From: Anaerobutyricum faecale
GTDB taxonomy: Bacteria > Bacillota > Clostridia > Lachnospirales > Lachnospiraceae
Assembly: GCA_019119645.1 (NCBI GenBank)
Contig: DWWR01000002.1
Location: forward strand, 26,114 to 90,113
DNA: 64,000 bases
Reading direction: 5' to 3'
Positions 34,023-43,191 of the stretch are shown piece after piece. The first letter of the stretch is position 1. Every line of letters begins with the position of its first letter. The notes beneath the pieces are model-generated. The model saw only the letters and a program-made list of their open reading frames with translations. It did not search any database and was not told where the DNA came from. The position numbers and the translations under genes are program-made.

Positions 34023-35384
34023 TTAATTCTTACCGGAAAGCACCCGATACGCTTCCTGAAGCTGTGTGTCTTTTGTCTCGTCATCCTGGGCTGCCGCCCA
34101 TTCCTCATCACTCATCTCCACCGTGATATCCGGGGTGATGCCCACCTCGTGGATATCATTGCCCAGCGGCGTATAATACTTGGAAACAGTCATCTTAACG
34201 GCGGAGCCATCCGGCAGAGGCATGATATTCTGTACAATTCCCTTGCCGTAAGTGGTCTCTCCCACCACAGTGGCAATCCCATAATCTTTCAGACATCCTG
34301 TCATGATTTCGGAAGCACTGGCGGAATTCTCATTGACCAGAAGAACCACCGGCAGATCCAGCACATCCACAGAATCACTGTTATATTCCGTCCGGCTGCC
34401 ATTCTTATCTTCCGTGTATACAATCAGTTTCTCATCCGGAACAAACCTGGATACCATATCCAGACAGGCGGTGAGAAGCCCTCCTCCGTTATCTCTCAGA
34501 TCAATGATCAGGCTGGTCATTCCTTCTTCAGAGAGAGAGGTCAGCGCCTCATTGAACTGCTCCGATGTATTCTCCACAAACTGGGAAACGGCAATATAGC
34601 CAATCTTATTCTCTTTCATCTCCCAGGTGACCGTCTCCATCACAATCTGAGATTTATCTACAGTGATCTCCATGGTCTCACTGTCTCTTAAGACAGTCAG
34701 AACCACTGGTTCCTTGTCCTTTTTGATGGCAGAGACGGTATCCTGCAGACCAAGCTTCGAGGTATCTTCCCCGTCCACCGCCATGATCACATCATCGGCC
34801 TGCACACCTGCGTTATAGGCCGGTCCGTTTTTATTGACCTGTTCCACAACGACATATCCTGTATCGGCATCCTGCCGGACTGTCACGCCGATCCCCACAT
34901 ACTCGCCGGAATCCTCTTCCATAAGCTGCGAATATTCTTCCGCATTGTAATAGGCCGCATAGGGATCATCCAGTCCGGCTATATATCCTTTATAAATATA
35001 GTCCTCCAGATGTTCACCGTCCGTATCATTTAAGAAAAAATGATCCACATACGCTTCCAGCATGGAAAGCTTCGTCATGACCCGGAAATTATTTACACCG
35101 CTTCCGGACCCGGCAAACAGCAGCACAACCTGTCCGACCACAAAGCCTCCCACTGCCACCACCAGCAGCAGCACAGCCATTTTCAGGCGGGAGGTCCACC
35201 TCCCGGGCTTCTTCGGCGTCACATCCTCCGGATCCCTGCCCGTCATCTCCTCCTGTCCCGGATAGACATACCGGGGATTCCTGTCCCCGTCATCTCCGGC
35301 GGAAGGATTCTCCGCAGCGGGACTGCCGATATCTGTGTTTTCAGTGTTTTCAGGTTCCATTTCGTTATTATTTCTTTCCATCAT
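34023..35384 (-). CDS. S41-family C-terminal processing peptidase
   Basis: A membrane-anchored, extracytoplasmic serine protease of the CtpA/CtpB type (453 residues). A polar Pro/Asp-rich cytoplasmic stretch is followed by one membrane helix (about residues 69-93, MAVLLLVVAVGGFVVGQVVL). A PDZ domain follows (GEYVGIGVTV through DDVIMAVDGEDTS), then the S41 domain with LRDNGGGLL, the nucleophile Ser in NENSASASEIM and the general-base Lys in ETTYGKG. The first ATG overlaps the stop of the regulator upstream by one base (TAATG), so the two are coupled. In sporulating bacteria such enzymes often cut sporulation signalling proteins, but no target is shown here. Confidence 0.93.
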   Translation of the reverse strand: MMERNNNEMEPENTENTDIGSPAAENPSAGDDGDRNPRYVYPGQEEMTGRDPEDVTPKKPGRWTSRLKMAVLLLVVAVGGFVVGQVVLLFAGSGSGVNNFRVMTKLSMLEAYVDHFFLNDTDGEHLEDYIYKGYIAGLDDPYAAYYNAEEYSQLMEEDSGEYVGIGVTVRQDADTGYVVVEQVNKNGPAYNAGVQADDVIMAVDGEDTSKLGLQDTVSAIKKDKEPVVLTVLRDSETMEITVDKSQIVMETVTWEMKENKIGYIAVSQFVENTSEQFNEALTSLSEEGMTSLIIDLRDNGGGLLTACLDMVSRFVPDEKLIVYTEDKNGSRTEYNSDSVDVLDLPVVLLVNENSASASEIMTGCLKDYGIATVVGETTYGKGIVQNIMPLPDGSAVKMTVSKYYTPLGNDIHEVGITPDITVEMSDEEWAAAQDDETKDTQLQEAYRVLSGKN

Positions 35385-36472
35385 TAATACTCAGCTCGCT
35401 CCATATATTTCATGTATTTTACTACCATGAGGGCAATCTTGAATGTGATGGCGTCTTCAAAGACACGAAGGTCCAGATTGGTGCTCTTCTGCAGCTTATC
35501 CAGACGATACACGAGGGTATTTCTGTGGATGTACAGCTGTCTGGATGTCTCAGATACATTGAGACTGTTCTCAAAGAACTTGTTGATGGTCATGAGAGTC
35601 TCATCATCAAATTCATCCGGGGAACGTCCCTCAAATATCTCTTTGATAAACATTTTGCACAGCGGCAGCGGCAGCTGATAGATCAGACGGCCGATTCCCA
35701 GACGGTTGTATGCCACCACGCTGTTTTCCGGATAGAAAATCTTGCCCACATCCATGGCCATCTTTGCTTCCTTATAGGAACGGGACACTTCTTTGATCTC
35801 GTTCACGATCGTGCCGTAGGCCACATGTACCCGGGTCATCGCTTCTGTGTTGAGCATATCCACAATCACTTCCGCAGTCTTATGAAGCTCATTATAGCCC
35901 TCACCAGCCTTCACTTCTTTTACGAGGATAATATTCTTCTCGTCAACGGCTGTGATAAAATCTCTGGTCTTAGTGGAGAAAATGCTTCTCACTGTCTCAA
36001 AGACATTGTTATCTTTGTCATTCTGTGTCTCAATGATAAAGACGCAGCGGCGCACATCGGTCTCGATGTGGAGCTTCTTGGCGCGATTGTAGATATCCAC
36101 CAGAAGCAGGTTATCCAGAAGAAGATTCTTGATAAAGTTATCTTTATCAAATCTCTCCTTGTAGGCCACCAGCAGATTCTGAATCTGGAATGCTGCCATC
36201 TTTCCAATCATATAGACGTCATCTGTCTCGCCCTTCACCAGTATGATATATTCCAGCTGGTTCTCATCAAATACTTTAAAAAACTGATATCCCTGCAGCA
36301 TCTGACTCTCCGCCAGAGACTCGGCAAAGACGAGAACTGCTTCCTTATACTCCTCCACAGCATCCAGGGTAGACGCCAGGGGCTTGCCCTCTGTATCCAT
36401 CACACATAAATCAATTCTTGTAATAGCTTTAATTCCATCAATCGTATCCTGCAAAATCTGATTTGAAATCAT
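35384..36472 (-). CDS. CdaR/PucR-family transcriptional regulator
   Basis: A 362-residue regulator with an N-terminal sugar-diacid-recognition-like domain (ISNQILQDTIDGIKAITRIDLCVMDTEGKPLAS), a GGDEF-like middle region (AYGTIVNEIKEVSRSYKEAKMA), and a C-terminal PucR helix-turn-helix (LNVSETSRQLYIHRNTLVYRL). Such proteins activate small-molecule uptake or sporulation-linked genes in response to metabolites; the ligand is not visible. It forms a translationally coupled pair with the S41 protease and is not next to any sugar-diacid gene. Confidence 0.85.
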   Translation of the reverse strand: MISNQILQDTIDGIKAITRIDLCVMDTEGKPLASTLDAVEEYKEAVLVFAESLAESQMLQGYQFFKVFDENQLEYIILVKGETDDVYMIGKMAAFQIQNLLVAYKERFDKDNFIKNLLLDNLLLVDIYNRAKKLHIETDVRRCVFIIETQNDKDNNVFETVRSIFSTKTRDFITAVDEKNIILVKEVKAGEGYNELHKTAEVIVDMLNTEAMTRVHVAYGTIVNEIKEVSRSYKEAKMAMDVGKIFYPENSVVAYNRLGIGRLIYQLPLPLCKMFIKEIFEGRSPDEFDDETLMTINKFFENSLNVSETSRQLYIHRNTLVYRLDKLQKSTNLDLRVFEDAITFKIALMVVKYMKYMERAEY

Positions 36473-36555
36473 AGTGTTCCTTCCTCTCCGAACTCAGTTC
36501 TAGTGCTTTTGTATAAAAAAGTAAGACTTATTTGTTATTCTAATACAAATTATCG

Positions 36556-36606
36556 AAAAAAAAAAGAGGGAAATACATAAAAATGTACAATCCCTCTCTC
36601 TTTTTT
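36556..36606 (-). terminator. Terminator downstream of the WecG/TagA-like gene
   Basis: On the minus strand AGAGGGA (from 36597-36591) pairs with TCCCTCT (36571-36565) and is followed by a run of T (36564-36556). A plus-strand T-run at 36601-36606 could make it bidirectional. It lies about 45 bp after the stop of the WecG/TagA-like gene. Confidence 0.8.
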
Positions 36607-36649
36607 GTATCAAATTGATAACAATTTATATATTTCCCGCTTTTCCGGC

Positions 36650-37660
36650 CTATTTTTCCTGATTATTTTCTGTATCTGCGTCTGCGGAAACACCGCCGGA
36701 AACTGTCTCCTCATCCGTATCTGCGGAAATGCTGCCGGAAACCATGCCATCATCCGCGTCTGCGGAAACACCGCCGGAAACTGTCTCCTCATCCACATCT
36801 GCGGAAACGCCGCCGGAAACCATGCCATCATCCGCGTCTGCGGAAATGCTGCCGGAAACCGCGCTCTCATCCGCGGCGGTACTGCGGCCGGGAGCTTCCG
36901 GTGAAACTTCCCCTCCGGCATCTTCCAGCACTTTCTGCTTGAAAATGGAACCGACTACAGTTTTCCGGATGATGGATTCCCGTTTCAGGCGGAACCAGAG
37001 ATCGTCCAGATGAAGCGCCTGAATCAGAGGGGGGGCGTTTTCCGTCTCTTTCCGGATCAAAGGCTGCACTGACTCAATGCAGATACAAAGCCGGGTGTTC
37101 ATCATGGCCGCATAGTCCCTGATGAACATTATCTGCTGCTCCACCGGCAGACAGAGGAACACAATGTCGGGAATATTGGCATTGATCTCATTGACAATCT
37201 TTCCCGGATCTTCTCCGCTCTCCGTATCAAAAACAATGCCGTTCTGAAAAATATCCGGATAGGACGTCCCGATATATTCCTTCAGAGAATCCAGATGCTC
37301 CTGTTTTTCCATGACCGCATAAATTTCCCTGCTCTCTCTGTTCAGCTTTGCAAACAGTCTTTTCAGATATTCGTCGGCAAACTCACCGATTCCCTTCCGG
37401 TCCTCGCTGTCATTACGCTGATGACGGACTGCCATCTCCACATGACTGTCGCCGGGCAGCACCAGCTGGCAGTTTCCAATGATCTCCGCTGCCCCTGGCT
37501 GATTCTGACAATACAGAGAGCTTTCCGCCGAATGGAAAAAGACGACCTCCAGTCCCTTTCTCCTCATATAGTCCATGGTCAGATTCACTGCTTTTTCCGC
37601 ACGCATGACCGACACATCTGTGCCAAGCACATTTACTTTTCTAGAAGAATGTTCTTTCAT
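36650..37660 (-). CDS. Divergent WecG/TagA-like glycosyltransferase with a tandem-repeat tail
   Basis: The 336-residue protein has the outline of the WecG/TagA/CpsF family, for example KVNVLGTDVSVMRAEKAVNLTMDYM at the start and GNCQLVLPGDSHVEMAVRHQ. The family's catalytic spots look changed: the usual TxNxE region reads FFHSAESS, PDGIG reads PGDSH, and the GxPKQE motif reads LPVEQQ. The last 75 residues hold five 13-residue repeats of the type SGGVSADVDEETV. I therefore call it a divergent, possibly inactive relative. The start follows AAAGGA. It may share the promoter of the LytR_C-like gene upstream. Confidence 0.65.
   Translation of the reverse strand: MKEHSSRKVNVLGTDVSVMRAEKAVNLTMDYMRRKGLEVVFFHSAESSLYCQNQPGAAEIIGNCQLVLPGDSHVEMAVRHQRNDSEDRKGIGEFADEYLKRLFAKLNRESREIYAVMEKQEHLDSLKEYIGTSYPDIFQNGIVFDTESGEDPGKIVNEINANIPDIVFLCLPVEQQIMFIRDYAAMMNTRLCICIESVQPLIRKETENAPPLIQALHLDDLWFRLKRESIIRKTVVGSIFKQKVLEDAGGEVSPEAPGRSTAADESAVSGSISADADDGMVSGGVSADVDEETVSGGVSADADDGMVSGSISADTDEETVSGGVSADADTENNQEK
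36681..36875. repeat. 39-bp coding minisatellite (five units)
   Basis: Five 39-bp units begin at 36681, 36720, 36759, 36798 and 36837, each opening TCTGCGGAAA. Two unit types alternate, so a 78-bp higher-order period is visible. The unit length keeps the WecG/TagA-like frame open. There are no unique spacers. Confidence 0.9.
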
Positions 37661-37761
37661 CCCTATGGTCCTTTCCAGGCGTTCTTTCTTCTCTCCCTCT
37701 CACCATTGCCTTCATGCACCACAGAAGCCGGGCCGCGGCAAAACTGCCGGAACCCGGCGCT

Positions 37762-37864
37762 GATGCACCCTGGCTGCCGTGCATATATCCGCACTCTGTG
37801 ACCGGGCATCAGTTGATGATCTGCAACAAAGATGCACCCTGGCCGCCGTGCATACATCCGCACT
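37762..37864. repeat. Direct repeat in the gap before the WecG/TagA-like gene
   Basis: Two near-identical 34-bp copies, at 37762-37795 and 37831-37864, each begin GATGCACCCTGG and end CATCCGCACT. The 253-bp gap (37661-37913) holds no convincing gene. Confidence 0.7.
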
Positions 37865-37913
37865 GCCGCCCGCACTCCGGACGCTATCACAGCCCGGCGT
37901 CCGTTCTCACCGA

Positions 37914-39431
37914 TTATTCCGGGGAATCCGTATCAAAATTATAGGAACCGCCATAGCCGCTGTCTTCCTTAGAAGTATCCTCCTCATCGCCGCTGTCGGT
38001 GTCTTCCTCGTCGTCATAGCTGTCAGACTCATCTTCATCGGTGACGTCTTCCCCGTCATCGCCGTCTTCGGTACTGCTGTAAGAAGATCCGTCAGCTCCG
38101 CCAACATCGGTGCTGTCTGTACCAATATAAATCTGAATATCTCCACCGGTATCAATATCATCCACTTCAATGGTTGCATCCGGGAAGTAAGTAAGAAGAT
38201 CCTCTCCCATACCTTCTTCCGTAACCACGATCCGTGTGGTGGACAGAGGTCCCTCGTCCTGATAAGAATCTACCAGACTGATCGTATATCCTTCCTCTTC
38301 CAGATATGCCTCCCACTGAGCGGCAAGACCGGCCACATAAGCAGCATTATAAAGTTCAATAGAATAGTCTTTGGAATCCTGTCCGGACGCTGTACTGGTC
38401 CGTGTATCGCTCTCACTGCTGCTGTCCTTTTCCGACTTGCTGTCAGAAGAAGTCGTCGTATTCTCCGCCTGCTGTGCCAGGGTGGAAATCTGCAGCTGTA
38501 CGATCTGAGAATCCACTGTGAACACGCCATCTGATTCCGAACCCTGAAGGATACGGATCGTAATATCATCCGGGTCCAGCTGCTCAAAGATCTGTTCCTC
38601 ATTGGAACGGTCTCTGTCAGCGCTGGATTGTACCAGACTGGTATATTTTCTGTAGATAGCGCTGCCGCTGTTCTCTTCAAACAGAGTGCTGAAGAATGAC
38701 TGAAGATACACATTGGTCCGCTCCAGACGGGAGGATTCCTGTGTCTCCGTTCCATCCAGATATGTGAGAAGCGCCACAGCCTCCTCGCTGTCAACCCCTG
38801 TCTGTCCGCCTTTGATCACCTGGAGCACACCCTTCTCATCCCGATAGGAAAAATCATCGTCCACTTTATAGGCAACCTCATCCGCCATATCAAGGAAGCT
38901 GGTGAAATTCTCCTGCGTCATCACATCATAGCCGCTGAGCGTCAGTCCCGTCACATTTTCCACAATGGAAGAAATCATCTTGTATTTCTCATCGCCAAAC
39001 GCACGGGATACATCGCTCAGGTTCACGGTATTCTTTGCTTCCGGCATCTCCTTCTGAATCTCTTTGAGGATGCTCTGTCCCACTGTTACCTGGGCGTTGG
39101 TCGGAATCAGAAGAATATCAAGAACGTAAGTCTTCGTATTCAGCATATTGAGAGCCATATACTCTTTTCCGCTGTCCGCGCTGTCAACAAAAAAGAGGGT
39201 GCTCCTCATATTGGTTTCGTCAATCTTCGTCTCCTGAACTTCCCCGCTGCCGGTATTGGTTATGGTATTGCTGCCCCCTGCAAACTCTCTGAGGTCATAC
39301 AAGCTTCCAGTCAGATAATAGGTCACGCCCTCAAAGGAAGCGACGGCAATCACAACCATCAATACCAGTACCACCAGTATTCTTAGAAGAATGGAGAAGA
39401 ATCTTACAATCAAGCTTGGCTTTTCCATCAT
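37914..39431 (-). CDS. LytR C-terminal-domain protein with a degenerate LCP-like domain
   Basis: A 505-residue membrane-anchored extracytoplasmic protein. One N-terminal helix (about residues 10-35) precedes a region laid out like an LCP wall-polymer ligase. The usual IPRD catalytic motif reads IPTN here, and the later Arg-rich site is reduced to SRLERTNVYLQ, so ligase activity is doubtful. A LytR_C domain follows (SIELYNAAYVAGLAAQWEAY through DIQIYIGTD). The last 70 residues are an Asp/Glu/Ser tail. A good promoter lies 28 bp upstream. The WecG/TagA-like gene lies downstream, so both may act in wall glycopolymer biology. Confidence 0.75.
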   Translation of the reverse strand: MMEKPSLIVRFFSILLRILVVLVLMVVIAVASFEGVTYYLTGSLYDLREFAGGSNTITNTGSGEVQETKIDETNMRSTLFFVDSADSGKEYMALNMLNTKTYVLDILLIPTNAQVTVGQSILKEIQKEMPEAKNTVNLSDVSRAFGDEKYKMISSIVENVTGLTLSGYDVMTQENFTSFLDMADEVAYKVDDDFSYRDEKGVLQVIKGGQTGVDSEEAVALLTYLDGTETQESSRLERTNVYLQSFFSTLFEENSGSAIYRKYTSLVQSSADRDRSNEEQIFEQLDPDDITIRILQGSESDGVFTVDSQIVQLQISTLAQQAENTTTSSDSKSEKDSSSESDTRTSTASGQDSKDYSIELYNAAYVAGLAAQWEAYLEEEGYTISLVDSYQDEGPLSTTRIVVTEEGMGEDLLTYFPDATIEVDDIDTGGDIQIYIGTDSTDVGGADGSSYSSTEDGDDGEDVTDEDESDSYDDEEDTDSGDEEDTSKEDSGYGGSYNFDTDSPE

Positions 39432-39458
39432 AGCCCTCCTATTCGATTTTATCTGTTA

Positions 39459-39487
39459 AGTATAGCAAACTTCCATTTCTATTTCAA
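39459..39487 (-). promoter_or_regulatory. Sigma-A-like promoter of the LytR_C-like gene
   Basis: TTGAAA (39482-39487), a 17-bp spacer and TATACT (39459-39464) on the minus strand. Confidence 0.7.
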
Positions 39488-39515
39488 GTTTTGACATAAA
39501 TTCCTGAAATAGAAG

Positions 39516-39544
39516 TGGAAAATTGTTATGAATCCTATTATAAT
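39516..39544 (+). promoter_or_regulatory. Probable promoter of the plus-strand SDR gene
   Basis: TGGAAA (39516-39521), a 17-bp spacer and TATAAT (39539-39544) on plus, about 45 bp upstream of the gene. The -35 is weak. Confidence 0.45.
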
Positions 39545-39591
39545 CAAGGGAATCAAAAAAATAAACTTCCATCCGGAAAGGAGACATGATC

Positions 39592-40314
39592 ATGAAAACA
39601 GCAGTCATCACCGGCGCTTCCAGGGGGATCGGCCTTGCCACCGCCATCCGGCTGGCCGGACAGGGCTACCATCTCGTCATCAACAGCGGCCATAACAGGG
39701 ACGCTCTGCAGGAAGCCGCCTGCACACTGGAACAATTCACCCGGGTTGAAACTTATTTCGGGGATATTTCCCGGGAAGAACACGGAGAAGGAATGATCGC
39801 CCGTGCCATCGACGCCTTTGGTCACATTGACCTTCTGATCAATAACGCCGGTATATCCCACATCGGCCTTCTGTCTGATATGAGCGCCGCCCAGTGGCAT
39901 CAGGTTATGCAGACCAATCTGGACTCCGTCTTTTTCACCTGCCGGGCAGCGATCCCGCATATGGTCCGCCGCCAGCAGGGCAAAATCTTGAATATTTCCT
40001 CCGTATGGGGAGAAGTGGGTGCTTCCTGCGAGGCGGCATACTCCGCATCCAAAGGAGCCGTCAACGCACTGACCAAAGCCCTTGCCAAGGAACTGGCGCC
40101 CTCTCACATCTCCGTCAATGCCATCAGTTTCGGCGTCATCGACACGGTCATGAACCAATGTTTTGATGCGGAAGAACGACAGGCTCTGGCCGAAGAGATT
40201 CCCGCCGGACGTTTTGCTTCCCCCGAAGAGGCGGCATCTTTCTGCTGTCAGATCGTCGAAGCTCCGGAATATCTCACCGGCCAGATCATCCGCTTTGACG
40301 GCGGCTGGATTTAG
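39592..40314 (+). CDS. SDR-family oxidoreductase (FabG-like)
   Basis: A 240-residue classical short-chain dehydrogenase. It has TGASRGIGLA (7-16), the NNAG motif, ISS (135-137) and Y150-x3-K154 (YSASK), with a FabG-like end (EYLTGQIIRFDGGWI). It is not next to fatty-acid genes, so 3-oxoacyl-ACP reductase activity is only one possibility. The ATG at 39592 is chosen over 39586 because GGAG then sits eight bases upstream. It is convergent with the aminopeptidase P gene, with a 10-bp gap. Confidence 0.88.
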   Translation: MKTAVITGASRGIGLATAIRLAGQGYHLVINSGHNRDALQEAACTLEQFTRVETYFGDISREEHGEGMIARAIDAFGHIDLLINNAGISHIGLLSDMSAAQWHQVMQTNLDSVFFTCRAAIPHMVRRQQGKILNISSVWGEVGASCEAAYSASKGAVNALTKALAKELAPSHISVNAISFGVIDTVMNQCFDAEERQALAEEIPAGRFASPEEAASFCCQIVEAPEYLTGQIIRFDGGWI

Positions 40315-40324
40315 TATATTCCTG

Positions 40325-42121
40325 TCATTGCATTCCGTGGGGCTTTGTCACTTCTTTCAGCCAGCTTCTCTCTTCTTCATCCAGATACGGAGCGATGGTC
40401 TCGCAGACCTTTTTATGATAAGCGTTCAGCCAGCTGATTTCCTTTTCTGATAACTGTTCCCAGAGAATCGCATCCCGCTCAAAAGGCACCATGGTCAACG
40501 GTTCAAATCCCATGAACGTGCCGTAAGCGTTGATCTTTTTTCTGGCACAGACCAGGAGATTTTCCAGCCGGATCCCGAACTTTCCTTCCAGATAAATGCC
40601 CGGCTCGTCGGAAGTGATCATTCCCTCTTCCATGACACAGTCATTACCCCGGGAAGCGGCCGGGCGGTACCGGAAACTGTTCGGCCCCTCATGGACGCTC
40701 AGCAGATACCCCACGCCGTGGCCGGTGCCATGATTGTAATCAAAGCCCCGTTCCCACAGCGGAGTTCTGGCCAGCACATCCAGACTCATTCCCGTGGCTC
40801 CGCGAAGAAATACCGCGTCCGCCAGACGGATATGTGCCTTTAACACCATGGTGTACATTTCCTTCTGCTCATCCGAGAGCGGTCCAAGCGCGATGGTTCT
40901 CGTAATGTCCGTAGTTCCCTCTTTATAATGTCCTCCGGTGTCCGCCAGAAGAAATCCTTCCGGGCGCAGAGGCACATCCGACTGCTCGTCGGCGGAATAG
41001 TGGACAATGGCTCCATGCCCTCCGTAAGCCAGGATAGGATAGAAACTCGGCCCGATATAATCCTCCTGCTCTTCCCGCAGTTCCTCCAGCCGGGCAGCGG
41101 CGCTCAGCTCCGTGACCGGTTCTTTTCCTGCGTGCTTTTTGAGCCAGTAAATGAATCTGGTCACCGCGACGCCGTCCCTGACGTGCGCGGCCCGCTCATT
41201 CTCCACTTCCACCGGATTCTTGACTGCCTTCAGAAGCAGCGTGGGATTCTCTCCGTCAAAAGCCTCCACTTCCGGAGAAATCCGGCGGACCAGAGCATCA
41301 TTTACATGATTTTCATCATAAAGAAGACGTGCGCCTGCCGGGAGAAGACTGACATCCTCATAGATCGCATCGTACTCCCGCACCTGCACGTCTGATTTCT
41401 CAAGATATTCTCTGACAGCATCCGTCAGCGCTTCTTTCTGCACATACCATCGCACTTCCTTCTGACTCATCATCAGATAAGAAAGCACCACCGGCGTACA
41501 TGCCACATCATTTCCTCTTATATTCAAAAGCCAGCAGATATCTTCCAGAGCAGCCAGCAAAAACCAGTCCGCCTTCTCTGCCCTGAGAAGCCGTCGTACT
41601 TCCTGTATCTTTTCACCGACGCCGGCTCCGGCGTACTGTTCCTCCAGTATCCAAACCGGCTCCCGGGAAATGGCCGGGCGGTCCGTCCAGATATCCCCGG
41701 CAAGATCCAGATCACTGCGGACGCTCACCCCGCCCGGTTCCAGAATCTCTCTCAATTCCCGGGCAGCACTTGCCATGACACAGCGGCCGTCAAAACATAA
41801 AGTCTCTCCCGGCTGCATTTCTTTTCTGAGAAACTCTTTTACCGACGGCACTCCCGGCTGACCGGAACGATACAGGGTGATGCCGCTGCCCGAAAGCTGG
41901 GCTTCCGCCTGCAGAAAATACCGTCCGTCGGTCCAGAGTCCCGCCGTATCTTTCATGACCAGCAGGGTTCCGGCAGAGCCGGTAAAGCCGGAAATATATT
42001 CCCGGCTTTTAAAATAATCTCCCACGTATTCAGAACCATGGAAATCATCGGTCATAATGAGACAGGCATCCACCTGTTCTTCCTGCATCCGTCTGCGCAG
42101 ACGGACAAGCTCCTCCCGCAT
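40325..42121 (-). CDS. M24-family Xaa-Pro aminopeptidase
   Basis: A 598-residue aminopeptidase P with three parts: two creatinase-like N-terminal domains (from MREELVRLRRRMQEEQVDAC) and a C-terminal M24 metallopeptidase domain. Metal ligands can be seen in LLADTGGHYKEGTTDITRT (two Asp), GTGHGVGYLLSVHEGP (His), TSDEPGIYLEGKFGIRLEN (Glu), and the final Glu. It removes an N-terminal residue before proline. The start at 42121 shares one base with the galE stop and follows AGGAG. Confidence 0.93.
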   Translation of the reverse strand: MREELVRLRRRMQEEQVDACLIMTDDFHGSEYVGDYFKSREYISGFTGSAGTLLVMKDTAGLWTDGRYFLQAEAQLSGSGITLYRSGQPGVPSVKEFLRKEMQPGETLCFDGRCVMASAARELREILEPGGVSVRSDLDLAGDIWTDRPAISREPVWILEEQYAGAGVGEKIQEVRRLLRAEKADWFLLAALEDICWLLNIRGNDVACTPVVLSYLMMSQKEVRWYVQKEALTDAVREYLEKSDVQVREYDAIYEDVSLLPAGARLLYDENHVNDALVRRISPEVEAFDGENPTLLLKAVKNPVEVENERAAHVRDGVAVTRFIYWLKKHAGKEPVTELSAAARLEELREEQEDYIGPSFYPILAYGGHGAIVHYSADEQSDVPLRPEGFLLADTGGHYKEGTTDITRTIALGPLSDEQKEMYTMVLKAHIRLADAVFLRGATGMSLDVLARTPLWERGFDYNHGTGHGVGYLLSVHEGPNSFRYRPAASRGNDCVMEEGMITSDEPGIYLEGKFGIRLENLLVCARKKINAYGTFMGFEPLTMVPFERDAILWEQLSEKEISWLNAYHKKVCETIAPYLDEEERSWLKEVTKPHGMQ

Positions 42122-43146
42122 TATTTCTGCTCCTGACTGGTCTGATATCCGTCCGGATTCATGGACTGCCAGTGATAGGAATCCCGGCACATTTCTTCAA
42201 TACCGTATTTTGCTTCCCATCCAAGCTCCCGTTTTGCCTTGGAAGGATCGGAGTAACAGGTGGCGATATCTCCTGCCCTTCTCGGTTTGATCTCATAAGG
42301 GATCTCCTTGCCGCAGGCCTTGCTGTAAGCCTTCACCACATCAAGGACGCTGTAGCCGTGGCCGGTACCCAGATTGTAGATGCTCACACCCGGTTTCATA
42401 TGGCGCAGCGCCTGTACATGTCCTGCCGCCAGATCCACCACATGGATGTAATCTCTGACACCGGTTCCGTCCGGCGTATCATAATCATCTCCGAAGACGC
42501 CCAGCTTCTCCAGCTTGCCTACTGCCACTCTGGCGATATACGGCACCAGATTGTTCGGAATACCTTTCGGATCTTCTCCAATAAGACCTGAGCTGTGCGC
42601 ACCGATCGGGTTAAAGTAACGGAGCAGTGTCACATTCCACTCCGGATCACTCACCTGAATATCTGTGAGAATCTGTTCGATCATAGACTTCGTCTGTCCG
42701 TATGGGTTAGTGATCACGCCCTTTGGACAATCCTCTGTGATCGGCACGAAAGCCGGATCACCGTAAACAGTTGCGGAAGAACTGAATACCATCTTCTTAC
42801 AGTCAAACTTACGCATCGTATCACAGAGCAGCAGAGTGCCTGTAAGGTTATTGTGATAGTATTCGATCGGTTTCTCCACGGATTCTCCCACTGCTTTGTA
42901 ACCGGCAAAATGAATCACCGCTTCCGGTCTTTCTTTTTCAAAAACCGTCTCCAGCATATCCTGGTCCAAAAGATCTCCCTCGTAGAAAGTCAGGGTCTTT
43001 CCCGTAATCTTTTCCACGCGGCGCAGAGCCTCTTCACAGGAATTGTAGAGATTATCCACAACCACAACTTCATAATCATTATTTAACAGTTCCACACAGG
43101 TATGACTTCCGATATATCCAGCTCCACCGGTTACTAAAATTTTCAT
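42121..43146 (-). CDS. galE: UDP-glucose 4-epimerase
   Basis: GalE interconverts UDP-glucose and UDP-galactose with bound NAD. The 341-residue protein has TGGAGYIGS (6-14), SSSATVYG, and the catalytic Y149-x3-K153 (YGQTK). It lies between a cytidylate-kinase-like gene and an aminopeptidase gene rather than in a Leloir operon, and so may supply UDP-galactose for wall or capsule polymers. Confidence 0.97.
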   Translation of the reverse strand: MKILVTGGAGYIGSHTCVELLNNDYEVVVVDNLYNSCEEALRRVEKITGKTLTFYEGDLLDQDMLETVFEKERPEAVIHFAGYKAVGESVEKPIEYYHNNLTGTLLLCDTMRKFDCKKMVFSSSATVYGDPAFVPITEDCPKGVITNPYGQTKSMIEQILTDIQVSDPEWNVTLLRYFNPIGAHSSGLIGEDPKGIPNNLVPYIARVAVGKLEKLGVFGDDYDTPDGTGVRDYIHVVDLAAGHVQALRHMKPGVSIYNLGTGHGYSVLDVVKAYSKACGKEIPYEIKPRRAGDIATCYSDPSKAKRELGWEAKYGIEEMCRDSYHWQSMNPDGYQTSQEQK

Positions 43147-43191
43147 GATGTTTCTCCTTTTTGAATTCTACTGCTGTTGGTTTCTCTGGTT

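Noticed and set aside
36681..36875. Regular repeats considered as a CRISPR array
   Set aside because: The 39-bp units are head to tail without spacers and remain in frame in a protein tail.
37663..37890. A 75-codon minus-strand frame with an internal repeat (YARRPGC/YARQPGC)
   Set aside because: The internal repeat is just the 34-bp direct repeat translated; no ribosome-binding site.
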